Source of the DNA: Spirochaetia bacterium
GTDB taxonomy: Bacteria; Spirochaetota; Leptospirae; Leptospirales; Leptonemataceae
DNA length: 7,769 bases
Assembly: GCA_016195395.1 (NCBI GenBank)
Contig: JACPZR010000206.1
Span: forward strand, 1-7,769
Direction: 5' to 3'
In this document: one piece after another, positions 1-6,940 of the stretch
Layout of the letters: each line of letters starts with the position of its first letter
How positions within the stretch are numbered: position 1 is the first letter of the stretch
The notes under the pieces: generated by a model
Databases searched by the model: none
Told to the model about the DNA's origin: nothing
What the model saw: only the letters and a program-made list of their open reading frames with translations
Translations under genes and position numbers: made by a program

Positions 1-2
1 CA

Positions 3-857
3 ATGCGGGGTTACCGCGATCCTCGAATGAATAACGTCTGCCGGGCGCTTGCGGGAGTGGGCTATACAGCCGTGGCTCCTTCCTACGCGGATATCAAGAA
101 TCTCCTGGTCACTTCGGAGACTGTGGATGAGATTGCGGATTCCATCGTGAGAATTGCGGGCAACGCAGATCTCACCCCAATGGGAAAAATGGGGTTGTTT
201 TCGGCGTCGTTTACGGCGGGTCCCTGCCTGATTGCCGCTGCCTCTGATCAGGCAGCGCATTTGGTTTCATCGGTCTGCACGATCGGCACGGTGGGGGCCG
301 TTGATTCCACGGTGGGCTTTCTTCTGGGACACACCGGCGACATCGACGACTACGGCACAATGATCATGTTCTACAACTTCATCCGGGATTCCATCGGCGC
401 ACAGAAAAGCCGTCGGCTTGAAAAGGCCTTTGAGATTGCCACCTACGATAACGGACTGCGACGTGAAGTCCCTCTCCTTCCAGATTATTTGAAAACGTTG
501 ACCAAGCAGGAACGGTCCATTTTTGCCGGGATCAGAGACAGCCGGGAGGTGCGCCTGTCCCACTTTGCCAAGATCAGGACATCCAGGCACTTCAAAACCT
601 TGGAAAAGAACCTGGCGGTGGACAAGCGGGTACGCGGTATGCAGGCCGCTGTCACGCTGATTCACGGGATCGACGACAACGTTGTTCCGCCTTCAGAATC
701 AGAACACCTGCACAAAACCTTTGGGACATTGGGCGTGAGATCCAAACTCACCCTGACACCGTTGATCTCTCACGGCGACGCATCGATTGGACCGTCTATG
801 ATCAAAGAGATCTACGAACTTGCCACAGCATTCGCCTTCTTCTTTGCGCATATCTGA
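3..857 (+). CDS. Alpha/beta hydrolase family protein, 5'-truncated by the window edge
   Basis: The C-terminal 284 residues of an alpha/beta-hydrolase-fold protein are visible. The frame is open to the left edge, and the first ATG is probably internal: the opening RDPRM...LAGVGYTAVAPSY matches the segment that follows the N-terminal HG oxyanion strand, which lies outside the window. Residues here are numbered from that ATG. The nucleophile elbow is GLFSASFTAG (residues 64-73), with Ser69 the likely nucleophile. Asp225 in HGIDDNVVPP (221-230) and His258 in LISHGD complete a plausible triad. A helical insert (about 110-210) would form the cap. There is no signal peptide in the visible part. The elbow S-A-S-F-T replaces both glycines of the usual G-x-S-x-G, so substrate and even activity are uncertain. 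Esterase, lipase or dienelactone-hydrolase-like roles are possible. The next gene starts 50 bp downstream on the same strand. Confidence 0.8.
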   Translation: MRGYRDPRMNNVCRALAGVGYTAVAPSYADIKNLLVTSETVDEIADSIVRIAGNADLTPMGKMGLFSASFTAGPCLIAAASDQAAHLVSSVCTIGTVGAVDSTVGFLLGHTGDIDDYGTMIMFYNFIRDSIGAQKSRRLEKAFEIATYDNGLRREVPLLPDYLKTLTKQERSIFAGIRDSREVRLSHFAKIRTSRHFKTLEKNLAVDKRVRGMQAAVTLIHGIDDNVVPPSESEHLHKTFGTLGVRSKLTLTPLISHGDASIGPSMIKEIYELATAFAFFFAHI

Positions 858-907
858 CGCGTAAAAGGGATTGCCACGGACAGGTTCTTTCCCCAACCAT
901 TGACGAA

Positions 908-2341
908 ATGTCGGAGTCAGGGCAGTCCACCATCAAGGAAACGCCGCTCAGCGTAACTGTCCCCCTGGCGCTGGGGGTGCGCGTCCCCAAACCGTTTCTC
1001 GACCGTGGAGACAGACGCGCCCTCATGTATGTTCGATGGATGGGACTCCTTGTGGGGCCCTTTGTTCCGATCTTGATCTGGACCGATGGATTGATCGCAG
1101 GCACCTATGATCCGCACACTGAGTGGGTGCGGATTCCGCAGGCGCTCATCCTGATTGTCACGGCGCTCTTGACATTTATAGAGAACCCGCCCGTCGCGCC
1201 GCGGAACATGTTGTTTCTTCAAGCGATCGCGTGGCAGGTGGGACAGACGGCCAACTGCTATCCATTGAAAGATGTGGATGCCGCTGCGTACGTTCCTGCG
1301 CTTGTATTTCTGGGATCTGCGTTTTTGGTCTTTTATGAACCCTATAAGTTCGTAATCCTGACAACTCTGACGGCGGTGCTTTACATTGTGATACTCGGAG
1401 TTGGGCTGCAACTGCCGCTGACCGCAAGCGCTCAGATGAGCCACATCGCTCCGTTGATTGGTTTTGCTCTGATGGGAATTGTCGTTGGAATTGCCACATG
1501 GGAGCGGACCCTCCGTGAATGGGGCTACATCACCGCGCTTGAATACCAGCGCGCCCTCTTGGAAGAAAATGACAAGCGCTTCCGGAAAGAAATCCACCTG
1601 GCGGAACAGGTGCAACGCCGTCTCCTTCCTCCCACGCGCCTCTCTGACAAATACATCAAAGTGGACTTCTGTTATCTTCCCGCCAACAACGTAGGCGGGG
1701 ACCTTCTGGATATCATAGAACTGGAAGACGGGGTTTACGCTCTTTTGATTGCGGACGTTTCCGGGCATGGATTTGCGCCGGCATTGATTTCCTCCATGGT
1801 CAAGATGTCCATCTACGCGCTCGACAGGCAGCTGCTGTACCGTCCCGCGGCGCTTCTTCAAAAATTGGACCAACTGCTCTACGAAAACCTACACCGTGAA
1901 TTCATAACAGCGGTGTACGGTGTCCTGAACGCGCGCGAAATGACGTTTGAGTATGCCACGGCCGGGCACGAAGCCCCGCTCATTGTGCGTCAGGCGCCCA
2001 GAGAAATTCTCAGCACGTTCCCCACCGGCCGGGCCTTGGGCGTTTTTCCGCACAATTCGTACACGTCGCACTGCATAACGCTCCAAAGCGATGATGTGAT
2101 CTATCTTTTCACAGACGGCTGTTTCGAGATCATGAGAGACGGCCACGAACTCCTTGCCATGGACGGTTTATTGAAGCTTGTGGCGGACAGTCAGTCGCTC
2201 CCGTTTGAAGCGCAGGTGGAAAACGTTATCACCGGAATCCGCAGCTATTCCGGAGGCATCTTCAATGACGATATCACCCTTTTAGCATGCACACTGAACA
2301 ACGGCCGAAATGCGGGTCCCACAACCGCCGTTCAGGCGTGA
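908..2341 (+). CDS. Membrane-anchored SpoIIE/RsbU-type PP2C serine/threonine phosphatase
   Basis: A 477-residue protein with an N-terminal membrane module and a C-terminal SpoIIE/RsbU phosphatase domain. Hydrophobic stretches near residues 43-64, 77-92, 100-113 (weak), 129-145, 147-168 and 180-197 suggest about six membrane segments. A short helical linker (about 205-232) leads into the catalytic domain at EQVQRRLLPP (233-242). Metal-binding PP2C motifs are intact: GGDLLD (263-268, Asp265), ADVSGHG (282-288, Asp283), TAGHEAP (351-357), FTDG (401-404, Asp403) and FNDDITLL (452-459). Family members dephosphorylate a phosphoserine on an anti-anti-sigma (STAS) protein in partner-switching control of sigma factors or other outputs. 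The membrane half probably senses an envelope or external signal, but I recognise no named sensor domain. No STAS or anti-sigma kinase gene is in the window, so its partner is elsewhere. ATG908 has no clear Shine-Dalgarno, but no better start was found. Confidence 0.92.
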   Translation: MSESGQSTIKETPLSVTVPLALGVRVPKPFLDRGDRRALMYVRWMGLLVGPFVPILIWTDGLIAGTYDPHTEWVRIPQALILIVTALLTFIENPPVAPRNMLFLQAIAWQVGQTANCYPLKDVDAAAYVPALVFLGSAFLVFYEPYKFVILTTLTAVLYIVILGVGLQLPLTASAQMSHIAPLIGFALMGIVVGIATWERTLREWGYITALEYQRALLEENDKRFRKEIHLAEQVQRRLLPPTRLSDKYIKVDFCYLPANNVGGDLLDIIELEDGVYALLIADVSGHGFAPALISSMVKMSIYALDRQLLYRPAALLQKLDQLLYENLHREFITAVYGVLNAREMTFEYATAGHEAPLIVRQAPREILSTFPTGRALGVFPHNSYTSHCITLQSDDVIYLFTDGCFEIMRDGHELLAMDGLLKLVADSQSLPFEAQVENVITGIRSYSGGIFNDDITLLACTLNNGRNAGPTTAVQA

Positions 2342-2349
2342 CAGAACGC

Positions 2350-2364
2350 GTCAAAACGCTTGAC
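2350..2364. repeat. Small inverted repeat GTCAA-N5-TTGAC overlapping a possible -35 box
   Basis: GTCAA (2350-2354) and TTGAC (2360-2364) form a perfect 5-bp inverted repeat around a 5-base spacer, 9 bases after the phosphatase stop codon. A competing GCGT/ACGC pairing (2348-2351 with 2356-2359) overlaps it. No T-run follows, so it is not an intrinsic terminator. It could be a small operator half-site pair or chance. Confidence 0.25.
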
Positions 2365-2389
2365 AGAGGCCAAATCGAGCCTTCACAGT
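2360..2389 (+). promoter_or_regulatory. Possible weak sigma70-type promoter before the PBP gene
   Basis: TTGACA at 2360-2365 is a perfect -35 consensus. With an 18-base spacer the -10 position is CACAGT (2384-2389), which matches TATAAT at only three of six bases, so the promoter is weak or wrong. It lies in the only sizeable gap (106 bp) among the + strand genes, upstream of the PBP, TPR and lipoprotein genes, which is where a promoter for that set would be expected. Confidence 0.3.
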
Positions 2390-2447
2390 AGGGAGGGATT
2401 CTAGGCAAGGAACGGCTCCAATCAGCCGACCATCAAGAAAGAACTCC

Positions 2448-3476
2448 ATGCAGGAAACCGCCCTCAACGACCCCGCAATCAGGCGATTTGTCCACCGGTG
2501 CCCCAAATGCCGGAACCAGTACCGCGTGCGCATCAATGTTTCCATGCATCAGATCCACAGAGCGGCCTGCCCTCACTGCCAAAACATCAACCACTTTGAC
2601 AACCGCGACGGCCGTTTGGACAAGCTCGTGTCCGATGCCTTGGAAAACGCGGGGATAGCAACACCCTCGTCTAGACGACCCACAGAGAACCGACCTGCCG
2701 TTCAGCCTGCCCAATCCGGCGTCCGCGGACCCGGGGCTCCGCAACGTGAGCGACTCTTTGCGTCGAAGCCCGTGAGTGAGCGGCCCGTGCGGCCACGTCG
2801 CAACGGCTTGTTTTCGAAGGTCAAGGAAGAGGCGCGCTTCCTTGCCGGCCGCGCCACCATCGGCAGCGGTTCATCTCTGAAGCTGATCCTTTTGGGCGGT
2901 GTCGTTCTGGGAACGCTGGGTTTCCTCTCCATCTTTGTGACACTGCAAATCCCGGACTTCTATCTATCTGATCCGGGAGAATTTGTATCCCGGATGAAGA
3001 ACGTGGAGGCCAATCGGATCCTCGACAGGCACGGGGAAGTCATTGCTGAACTCTTTGCCAAGAAAACTGGCAGCCTCAAGCAGGGGGAAATTCCGGATTC
3101 ACTCAAGAAGAAATTGATCTTCGTGGAAGACCAGAGTTTCTACACGCATGCGGGAATCCATTGGCCCAGCGTTATGCGGGCTATCATCAGGAATGTGTTC
3201 TCTTTTGGGTACGCGCAGGGAGCATCCACGCTGACCCAGCAGCTCTCGCGCATCCTCCTCGCGGATCAGCAGAAGACAATTTTCCGTAAACTCCGCGAGG
3301 GATCGCTCGCTTACCATCTGGAACGACATTTTTCAAAAGAAGAAATCCTTACCGCCTACGCCAATCACGTATACCTGGGACACGGAGCTGGACACGGTCT
3401 TCAAGCGCATGCAGGGAGAACAGTTCACGGACATGTCCTGGGACGCATACCAGACGGAGAAACGCGGCGTGCTTGA
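2448..3476 (+). CDS. PBP1A-like class A penicillin-binding protein, N-terminal part: zinc ribbon, membrane anchor and incomplete GT51 glycosyltransferase domain (frame broken)
   Basis: This is the first half of a bifunctional peptidoglycan synthase. Residues 15-50 form a zinc ribbon with C18-P-K-C21 and C41-P-H-C44, resembling the MJ0042 type. A Pro/Arg-rich linker (72-120) and one membrane segment (about 143-166) follow, so the ribbon should be cytoplasmic. The GT51 domain, which polymerises lipid II into glycan strands, begins near 186. Motif 1 is [10 protein letters not shown] (227-236, catalytic Glu227), motif 2 is GASTLTQQL (258-266), motif 3 is RKLREGSLA (280-288, Glu284), and motif 4 is [18 protein letters not shown] (297-314, with Ala305 where Leu is usual). 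After residue 314 family resemblance stops, and the last 28 codons are out-of-frame read-through to TGA3474. The rest of the protein is in the +1 frame from about 3391. Only a weak AAGAAAG precedes ATG2448. As read, this product would lack motif 5 and the transpeptidase domain. Confidence 0.88.
   Translation: MQETALNDPAIRRFVHRCPKCRNQYRVRINVSMHQIHRAACPHCQNINHFDNRDGRLDKLVSDALENAGIATPSSRRPTENRPAVQPAQSGVRGPGAPQRERLFASKPVSERPVRPRRNGLFSKVKEEARFLAGRATIGSGSSLKLILLGGVVLGTLGFLSIFVTLQIPDFYLSDPGEFVSRMKNVEANRILDRHGEVIAELFAKKTGSLKQGEIPDSLKKKLIFVEDQSFYTHAGIHWPSVMRAIIRNVFSFGYAQGASTLTQQLSRILLADQQKTIFRKLREGSLAYHLERHFSKEEILTAYANHVYLGHGAGHGLQAHAGRTVHGHVLGRIPDGETRRA
3378..3397 (+). repeat. 8-bp direct repeat at the PBP frame break
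   Basis: GGACACGG occurs at 3378-3385 and again at 3390-3397, 12 bases apart. The first copy encodes the end of GT51 motif 4 (YLGHG). The second lies where the downstream frame picks up motif 5 (DTVFKRM). The repeat sits on the junction of the apparent deletion, as expected for replication slippage or an assembly collapse, although a short repeat can be coincidence. Confidence 0.5.
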
Positions 3477-4935
3477 GGGCTTGAATCGATCTCCCAAAGA
3501 AAGCGTATTTGGAAGCCGTTTGAATAACGCTCCCTTTCTTGCCGAATACATCCGCGTTAAAATCAAAGAACTCATAGGCGACGGTTACGAATTTGGAGCG
3601 GGGCTTCGCATTGAGACCACCGTAGAAGGAAAGCTGCAGCTGGCCGCCGTCCGCGAATCCAAGCGCTTTATTCAGAGCGCCGCGTCCCAATATCCTCCCG
3701 TCCGCATCGTAGATAAACGTTATGCAGGCGACGGGGGATTGGAGACGCAGATTGCAAGGGAATACATGCTGGAAGGCGTGGGCGCTGTGCTCTTTGGCAT
3801 GCCGCAGTCCGCGCGTAAAGCTCCCACGCTTCAAACCGCGTCGGTGGGCATTGACCCCAAGACCGGAGAAATTCTATTCATCCAAGGCGGGACGGAGTTT
3901 GCCAGCGGAAACCAGCTGAACAGAGCCATTGCCATGAGACGCCAGACAGGGAGCGCCATCAAACCGATTATCTACTCCGCGGCCATCGAGTCCGGGACCA
4001 TCACGCCCGCCACTCCGATCGAGGACACGCCCATCTATTCCCAAAAGGAGCGACACAAAGCCACGGACCGCGACTACTGGCTCCCCGAGAATATAAGCGG
4101 CGTCTACGAAGGAATGATACCCGCGCGCAGGGCCCTTGTGTATTCCAAGAACGTCCCGGCCATCCGCGTCGCGCGCGCCACGGGTCTTCCCCGCGTAGGA
4201 GAGCAGTTCAAGAAGTTCTTCTTCCCGGATTCCAGTCTGTTTGACCGGCGCTTCCGTTATGATGAGACGATAGCGATTGGTTCCCTCGAAATGAGCCCGC
4301 TCGAAATGGCGAGCGCGTTTTCAGCCTTTGGAAACAACGGCGTCATCGTACGTCCCTTTCTTATAAAACGCATCTTAGATCACAAGGGGAAGGAACTCTA
4401 CTCCATGAAGGGCGACGAGTTTGCTTTACAGGTGCCGCAGGAGCGCAACGCCATTCCGGGCGACGTGGCGGAAGTGATGGCAAGCATGCTTTCGCAGTCC
4501 GCTGCTTTTGGCGGAGTGAGCTCAGGCGGGTACCATGGCCCGGTGCTTGGGAAGACGGGAACCACCAACGACAACAAGGATGCCTGGTTCGTGGGCGTTG
4601 CCCCCGGTGTCTCCATGGCCGTCTGGGTGGGTTACGATGACCCCGCCTTCTCCATGCCGGGAGCCACAGGAGCCGCTCTGGCGGGGCCGCTGTGGGGGCG
4701 CATCGCATCAGCGGGCGGTGTGGGGGGCGGCGGATTTTCGTTTTCACCGCACGCGGCGCGCCTCAAAGTGTGCCGCGATACTGGAATGATTCCGCGGCCC
4801 GGCTGTCCGGAATCCGTGGACGAAGTATTTGCGCTCGCGCACATTCCTCATGAAAAATGCGACAAGCATTCCGATGAGAAGAGATCCGGTAAAACACCGC
4901 GTGACAGCTTGAACAAAGAATCAGATTTCAACTAG
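3409..4935 (+). CDS. PBP1A-like class A penicillin-binding protein, C-terminal part: end of GT51 plus transpeptidase domain (frame broken)
   Basis: This is the second half of the same PBP in the next frame; coding resemblance begins near 3391, just before ATG3409. DTVFKRM (3391-3411) matches GT51 motif 5, and the next residues match the family linker, then APFLAEYI (41-48) and [13 protein letters not shown] (65-77). The penicillin-binding transpeptidase domain, which cross-links stem peptides, has all three active-site motifs: S182-A-I-K185, S246-K-N248 and K382-T-G-T385, with the following W393 in DAWFVG. A Gly-rich linker (436-442) leads to a tail with Cys455, Cys466 and Cys484, a pattern common at the end of PBP1A proteins. 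The 508-codon frame is intact, so the break is recent or an assembly error. ATG3409 is unlikely to be a real start: it has no Shine-Dalgarno, and the product would lack a membrane anchor. The TPR gene follows after 8 bp. Confidence 0.87.
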   Translation: MQGEQFTDMSWDAYQTEKRGVLEGLNRSPKESVFGSRLNNAPFLAEYIRVKIKELIGDGYEFGAGLRIETTVEGKLQLAAVRESKRFIQSAASQYPPVRIVDKRYAGDGGLETQIAREYMLEGVGAVLFGMPQSARKAPTLQTASVGIDPKTGEILFIQGGTEFASGNQLNRAIAMRRQTGSAIKPIIYSAAIESGTITPATPIEDTPIYSQKERHKATDRDYWLPENISGVYEGMIPARRALVYSKNVPAIRVARATGLPRVGEQFKKFFFPDSSLFDRRFRYDETIAIGSLEMSPLEMASAFSAFGNNGVIVRPFLIKRILDHKGKELYSMKGDEFALQVPQERNAIPGDVAEVMASMLSQSAAFGGVSSGGYHGPVLGKTGTTNDNKDAWFVGVAPGVSMAVWVGYDDPAFSMPGATGAALAGPLWGRIASAGGVGGGGFSFSPHAARLKVCRDTGMIPRPGCPESVDEVFALAHIPHEKCDKHSDEKRSGKTPRDSLNKESDFN

Positions 4936-4943
4936 CGTATAAC

Positions 4944-5981
4944 GTGCAGGTCTTGAAACTCCAAATAGAGCGGGCGCTGTCCCTGTCGCTTTTTCTGCTT
5001 ATTGTCCCGCTAATGAACCTGTCCGCCAATCCCTATGCCAAAGCAATCTTTGAGCAGGCCTACCGCGCGGAAGAAAAGGAGCCGGATGAAGCCGTCAAAC
5101 TCTACAGAAAGGCGCTGGCATCCGGACTCGATGCGCCTTTGGCCACCGCTGCCCGGTGGAAACTCTTCTATCTCTACAAAAAATCCGGAGATATCCAGAA
5201 GGCGCTGCTGACGCTCGGAGACTTGGGATGGGGCCGTCCCCTGGACAGCGTCTATGAAGAACTGCGCCGCGACCTGCGACACCGTTTCACGATTTCCGAT
5301 GAGAGCGCCGCGCTCTTTTTGGCCGGGGCAAAATCGCTGGCGACCGAGGATAAAAAGAACGCGCTGAAACATTTCAGAGAGTCTGTGAAGAAATCTCCCA
5401 ACAGCCTGGAACTCCGCGGACAGGTTGTTTCCCTCTTATCAACATCGGGCGAGACAGAATCGGCAATGGAATTTCTCAGAGAGGACGATGATTCCCCGCC
5501 CCTTCTGGTGCTCCGTGCGGACGCGCTGGTGGCTAGAGGAAATCTTGGAGAAGCGCGCACCATCCTGAGGGAACTGTCTGTCCGGACCGACTTGGATAAC
5601 GCTGTCAAAGGCAGGGTATTGTACCTGCACGGCCGTATCGCCAGGGAAGAGAATAACGTTCCAGCCGCAGTCCGATACTTCAGGCTTGCCGCATCCTATC
5701 TTTCAGACGGCGAAGCAGAACGTCAAAACGCTCTGGCCGCATTCTCGCTATATAAAGCCGGCTATGCCGTGCAGGCCAAGGCGCTGTTGGATACCGTTAC
5801 GGATCCGGACGACTGGAACATTGAGCTCTTGTCCTTGATTCTCAGAGTGCAAGTGGACGGTGATGCGGACGCGAGGGCGGAACTGACGCGGATGCGTCCA
5901 CGACTGGAGCAGGCCGCTCTCAAAGAAAAGTCGGCTTTTCTCCCCAAGCGGGCGTTGGATCTCATAGGAGCCGGGAAATGA
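4944..5981 (+). CDS. Exported TPR-like repeat protein
   Basis: A 345-residue protein of unknown name. The GTG start gives a good signal peptide: KLQIER, then hydrophobic ALSLSLFLLIVPLMNLSA (11-28), with likely cleavage near 28/29. Starting at ATG5013 (residue 24) would remove it, so GTG is preferred although no Shine-Dalgarno is visible. The mature part is mostly paired helices with TPR-like spacing of small and aromatic residues, near 33-60, 67-93, 121-152, 155-180, 186-212, 224-255 and 260-285. TPR arrays bind protein partners; there is no catalytic motif and no lipobox Cys. It starts 8 bp after the PBP stop and overlaps the lipoprotein start by 4 bp, so it is probably co-translated with both. 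Its place beside a class A PBP recalls CpoB and the TPR part of LpoA, but I see no sequence match that would justify either name. Confidence 0.8.
   Translation: MQVLKLQIERALSLSLFLLIVPLMNLSANPYAKAIFEQAYRAEEKEPDEAVKLYRKALASGLDAPLATAARWKLFYLYKKSGDIQKALLTLGDLGWGRPLDSVYEELRRDLRHRFTISDESAALFLAGAKSLATEDKKNALKHFRESVKKSPNSLELRGQVVSLLSTSGETESAMEFLREDDDSPPLLVLRADALVARGNLGEARTILRELSVRTDLDNAVKGRVLYLHGRIAREENNVPAAVRYFRLAASYLSDGEAERQNALAAFSLYKAGYAVQAKALLDTVTDPDDWNIELLSLILRVQVDGDADARAELTRMRPRLEQAALKEKSAFLPKRALDLIGAGK
5966..5970 (+). promoter_or_regulatory. Ribosome binding site of the lipoprotein gene
   Basis: AGGAG stands 7 bases before ATG5978, inside the last codons of the TPR gene. It is the clearest Shine-Dalgarno in the window. 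It fixes the lipoprotein start and indicates initiation in its own right in addition to ATGA coupling. Confidence 0.75.
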
Positions 5982-6940
5982 CCGGGCGCACGCAACACGC
6001 TTGGCTTCCAGCCCTGGGAGCGATGGCACTTTTTGTCGCCTGCAGCGGCGGCCAGATAGAGGAGAAGCGGCGGCCCCAGGCAGACCAGAGGCAGGAAGCG
6101 GAACGGGCAGCGCAGGATGCAGAAGCCAGACAACGCCGTGAACAAGAGGAACGCAGATCCCGGGAACGACGAGACGCCCAAGCCCGCGCGGAAGCTCAGG
6201 AGAAACAGGAGCGGGAACGTCTTGAAGCGGATAAGCGCCGGGCCGCAGAACTGGAACGGGAACGGGACCGTGAACGCGCCGCCCGGGAGCAGAAGCAGCG
6301 CGACGAAGAGAGAGCCAAAAGGGAAGAGAAAGCGCGCAAAGAGGCCCAGGCCGCCAGGGACATCACGGAAGACCGCACCGCCCGCGATTCCGCGCGCAGA
6401 GAGTCCGAATATTTTCAGAAAGAGAAGCAACGTTATCTGGAAGAGAGGGAAAAGCGGCGGCGTCTGGCGGAAGCCAACGACAAGGAGCGCTCCGCGTTCT
6501 GGCGAACGGAGAGCCGTGCCGCGTTTGGAAAGGAATTGATCATCACTGTGCCGGAAGGCCGGGTATGTATTTTTCTTGAAGTTTCTCAGCCGCTGCAATC
6601 TCACGGACTCACTAAGTCGGGTGTCAGAGGAGACGGAAGGAGCGCCGTGGCCGCGGATCTTGGAAACAACACGGACGTGTTTGCTGACCGCCGTGGGAAC
6701 TGGATTCCCCTCATTGTAAAGAAGGGTGACTCACGCCGACCCGCGGCCGGGGACATTGCCAAAGGCGTCCCGGTGAAACTAAATTCGCAAGGACAGACAA
6801 CCACGATCATCAACGTCTCATCAGATGGAGACGGAAACCTCTTGGTTGAAGCGGAAGCCGACGACGAAAAAGCTAAGTACTACGTATGGTCTGTGGATAA
6901 AATAACGCTCCGGCGGGAAGCGCCGCAGAGAGAACGTTAG
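5978..6940 (+). CDS. Lipoprotein with a long charged helix and an unrecognised C-terminal domain
   Basis: A 320-residue predicted lipoprotein. A short signal peptide ends in LFVAC, with Cys22 as the lipidated residue followed by Ser-Gly-Gly. Phe at -3 departs from the classic lipobox but is tolerated in some phyla, including spirochaetes. Residues 26-175 are almost wholly Arg, Glu, Lys, Ala, Gln and Asp with frequent RE, ER and EK pairs and only one early Pro, typical of a coiled coil or a stable single alpha-helix. At 0.15 nm per residue that is about 22 nm, long enough to cross a periplasm. Residues 183-312 form a separate domain with beta-like strands (ELIITV, CIFLEV, NWIPLIVKKG, TTTIINV, NLLVEAEA, YYVWSVDKITL) that I do not recognise. 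The helical part recalls TolA only in composition. The gene overlaps the TPR gene (ATGA) and shares its stop region with the converging ABC gene. Confidence 0.8.
   Translation: MTGRTQHAWLPALGAMALFVACSGGQIEEKRRPQADQRQEAERAAQDAEARQRREQEERRSRERRDAQARAEAQEKQERERLEADKRRAAELERERDRERAAREQKQRDEERAKREEKARKEAQAARDITEDRTARDSARRESEYFQKEKQRYLEEREKRRRLAEANDKERSAFWRTESRAAFGKELIITVPEGRVCIFLEVSQPLQSHGLTKSGVRGDGRSAVAADLGNNTDVFADRRGNWIPLIVKKGDSRRPAAGDIAKGVPVKLNSQGQTTTIINVSSDGDGNLLVEAEADDEKAKYYVWSVDKITLRREAPQRER

Noticed and set aside
858..907. Promoter or terminator between the hydrolase and the phosphatase
   Set aside because: No hairpin with T-run and no convincing -35/-10 pair in these 50 bases.
917..1873. 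A 318-codon open frame on the - strand opposite the phosphatase
   Set aside because: No recognisable motif in the product, and it lies wholly within the phosphatase gene, whose PP2C motifs are complete.
2348..2364. Hairpin after the phosphatase gene as an intrinsic terminator
   Set aside because: The stem is only 4-5 bp and no T-run follows.
3378..3476. Programmed ribosomal frameshifting joining the two PBP halves
   Set aside because: No slippery heptamer is seen at the junction, and a shift would still leave out the conserved stretch between GT51 motifs 4 and 5.
3390..3476. Out-of-frame tail [11 protein letters not shown]..., which loosely resembles the family's YGxxAAART segment
   Set aside because: The same bases in the other frame encode a good motif 5 followed by a long conserved protein, so the likeness is taken as chance.
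5013..5015. ATG as the start of the TPR protein
   Set aside because: It would remove the signal peptide that the GTG start at 4944 supplies.
5762..6604. A 280-codon open frame on the - strand opposite the TPR and lipoprotein genes
   Set aside because: It runs antisense to two well-supported genes, its product is a low-complexity Leu/Phe/Pro-rich string, and it arises from the Arg/Glu-rich codons of the charged helix.
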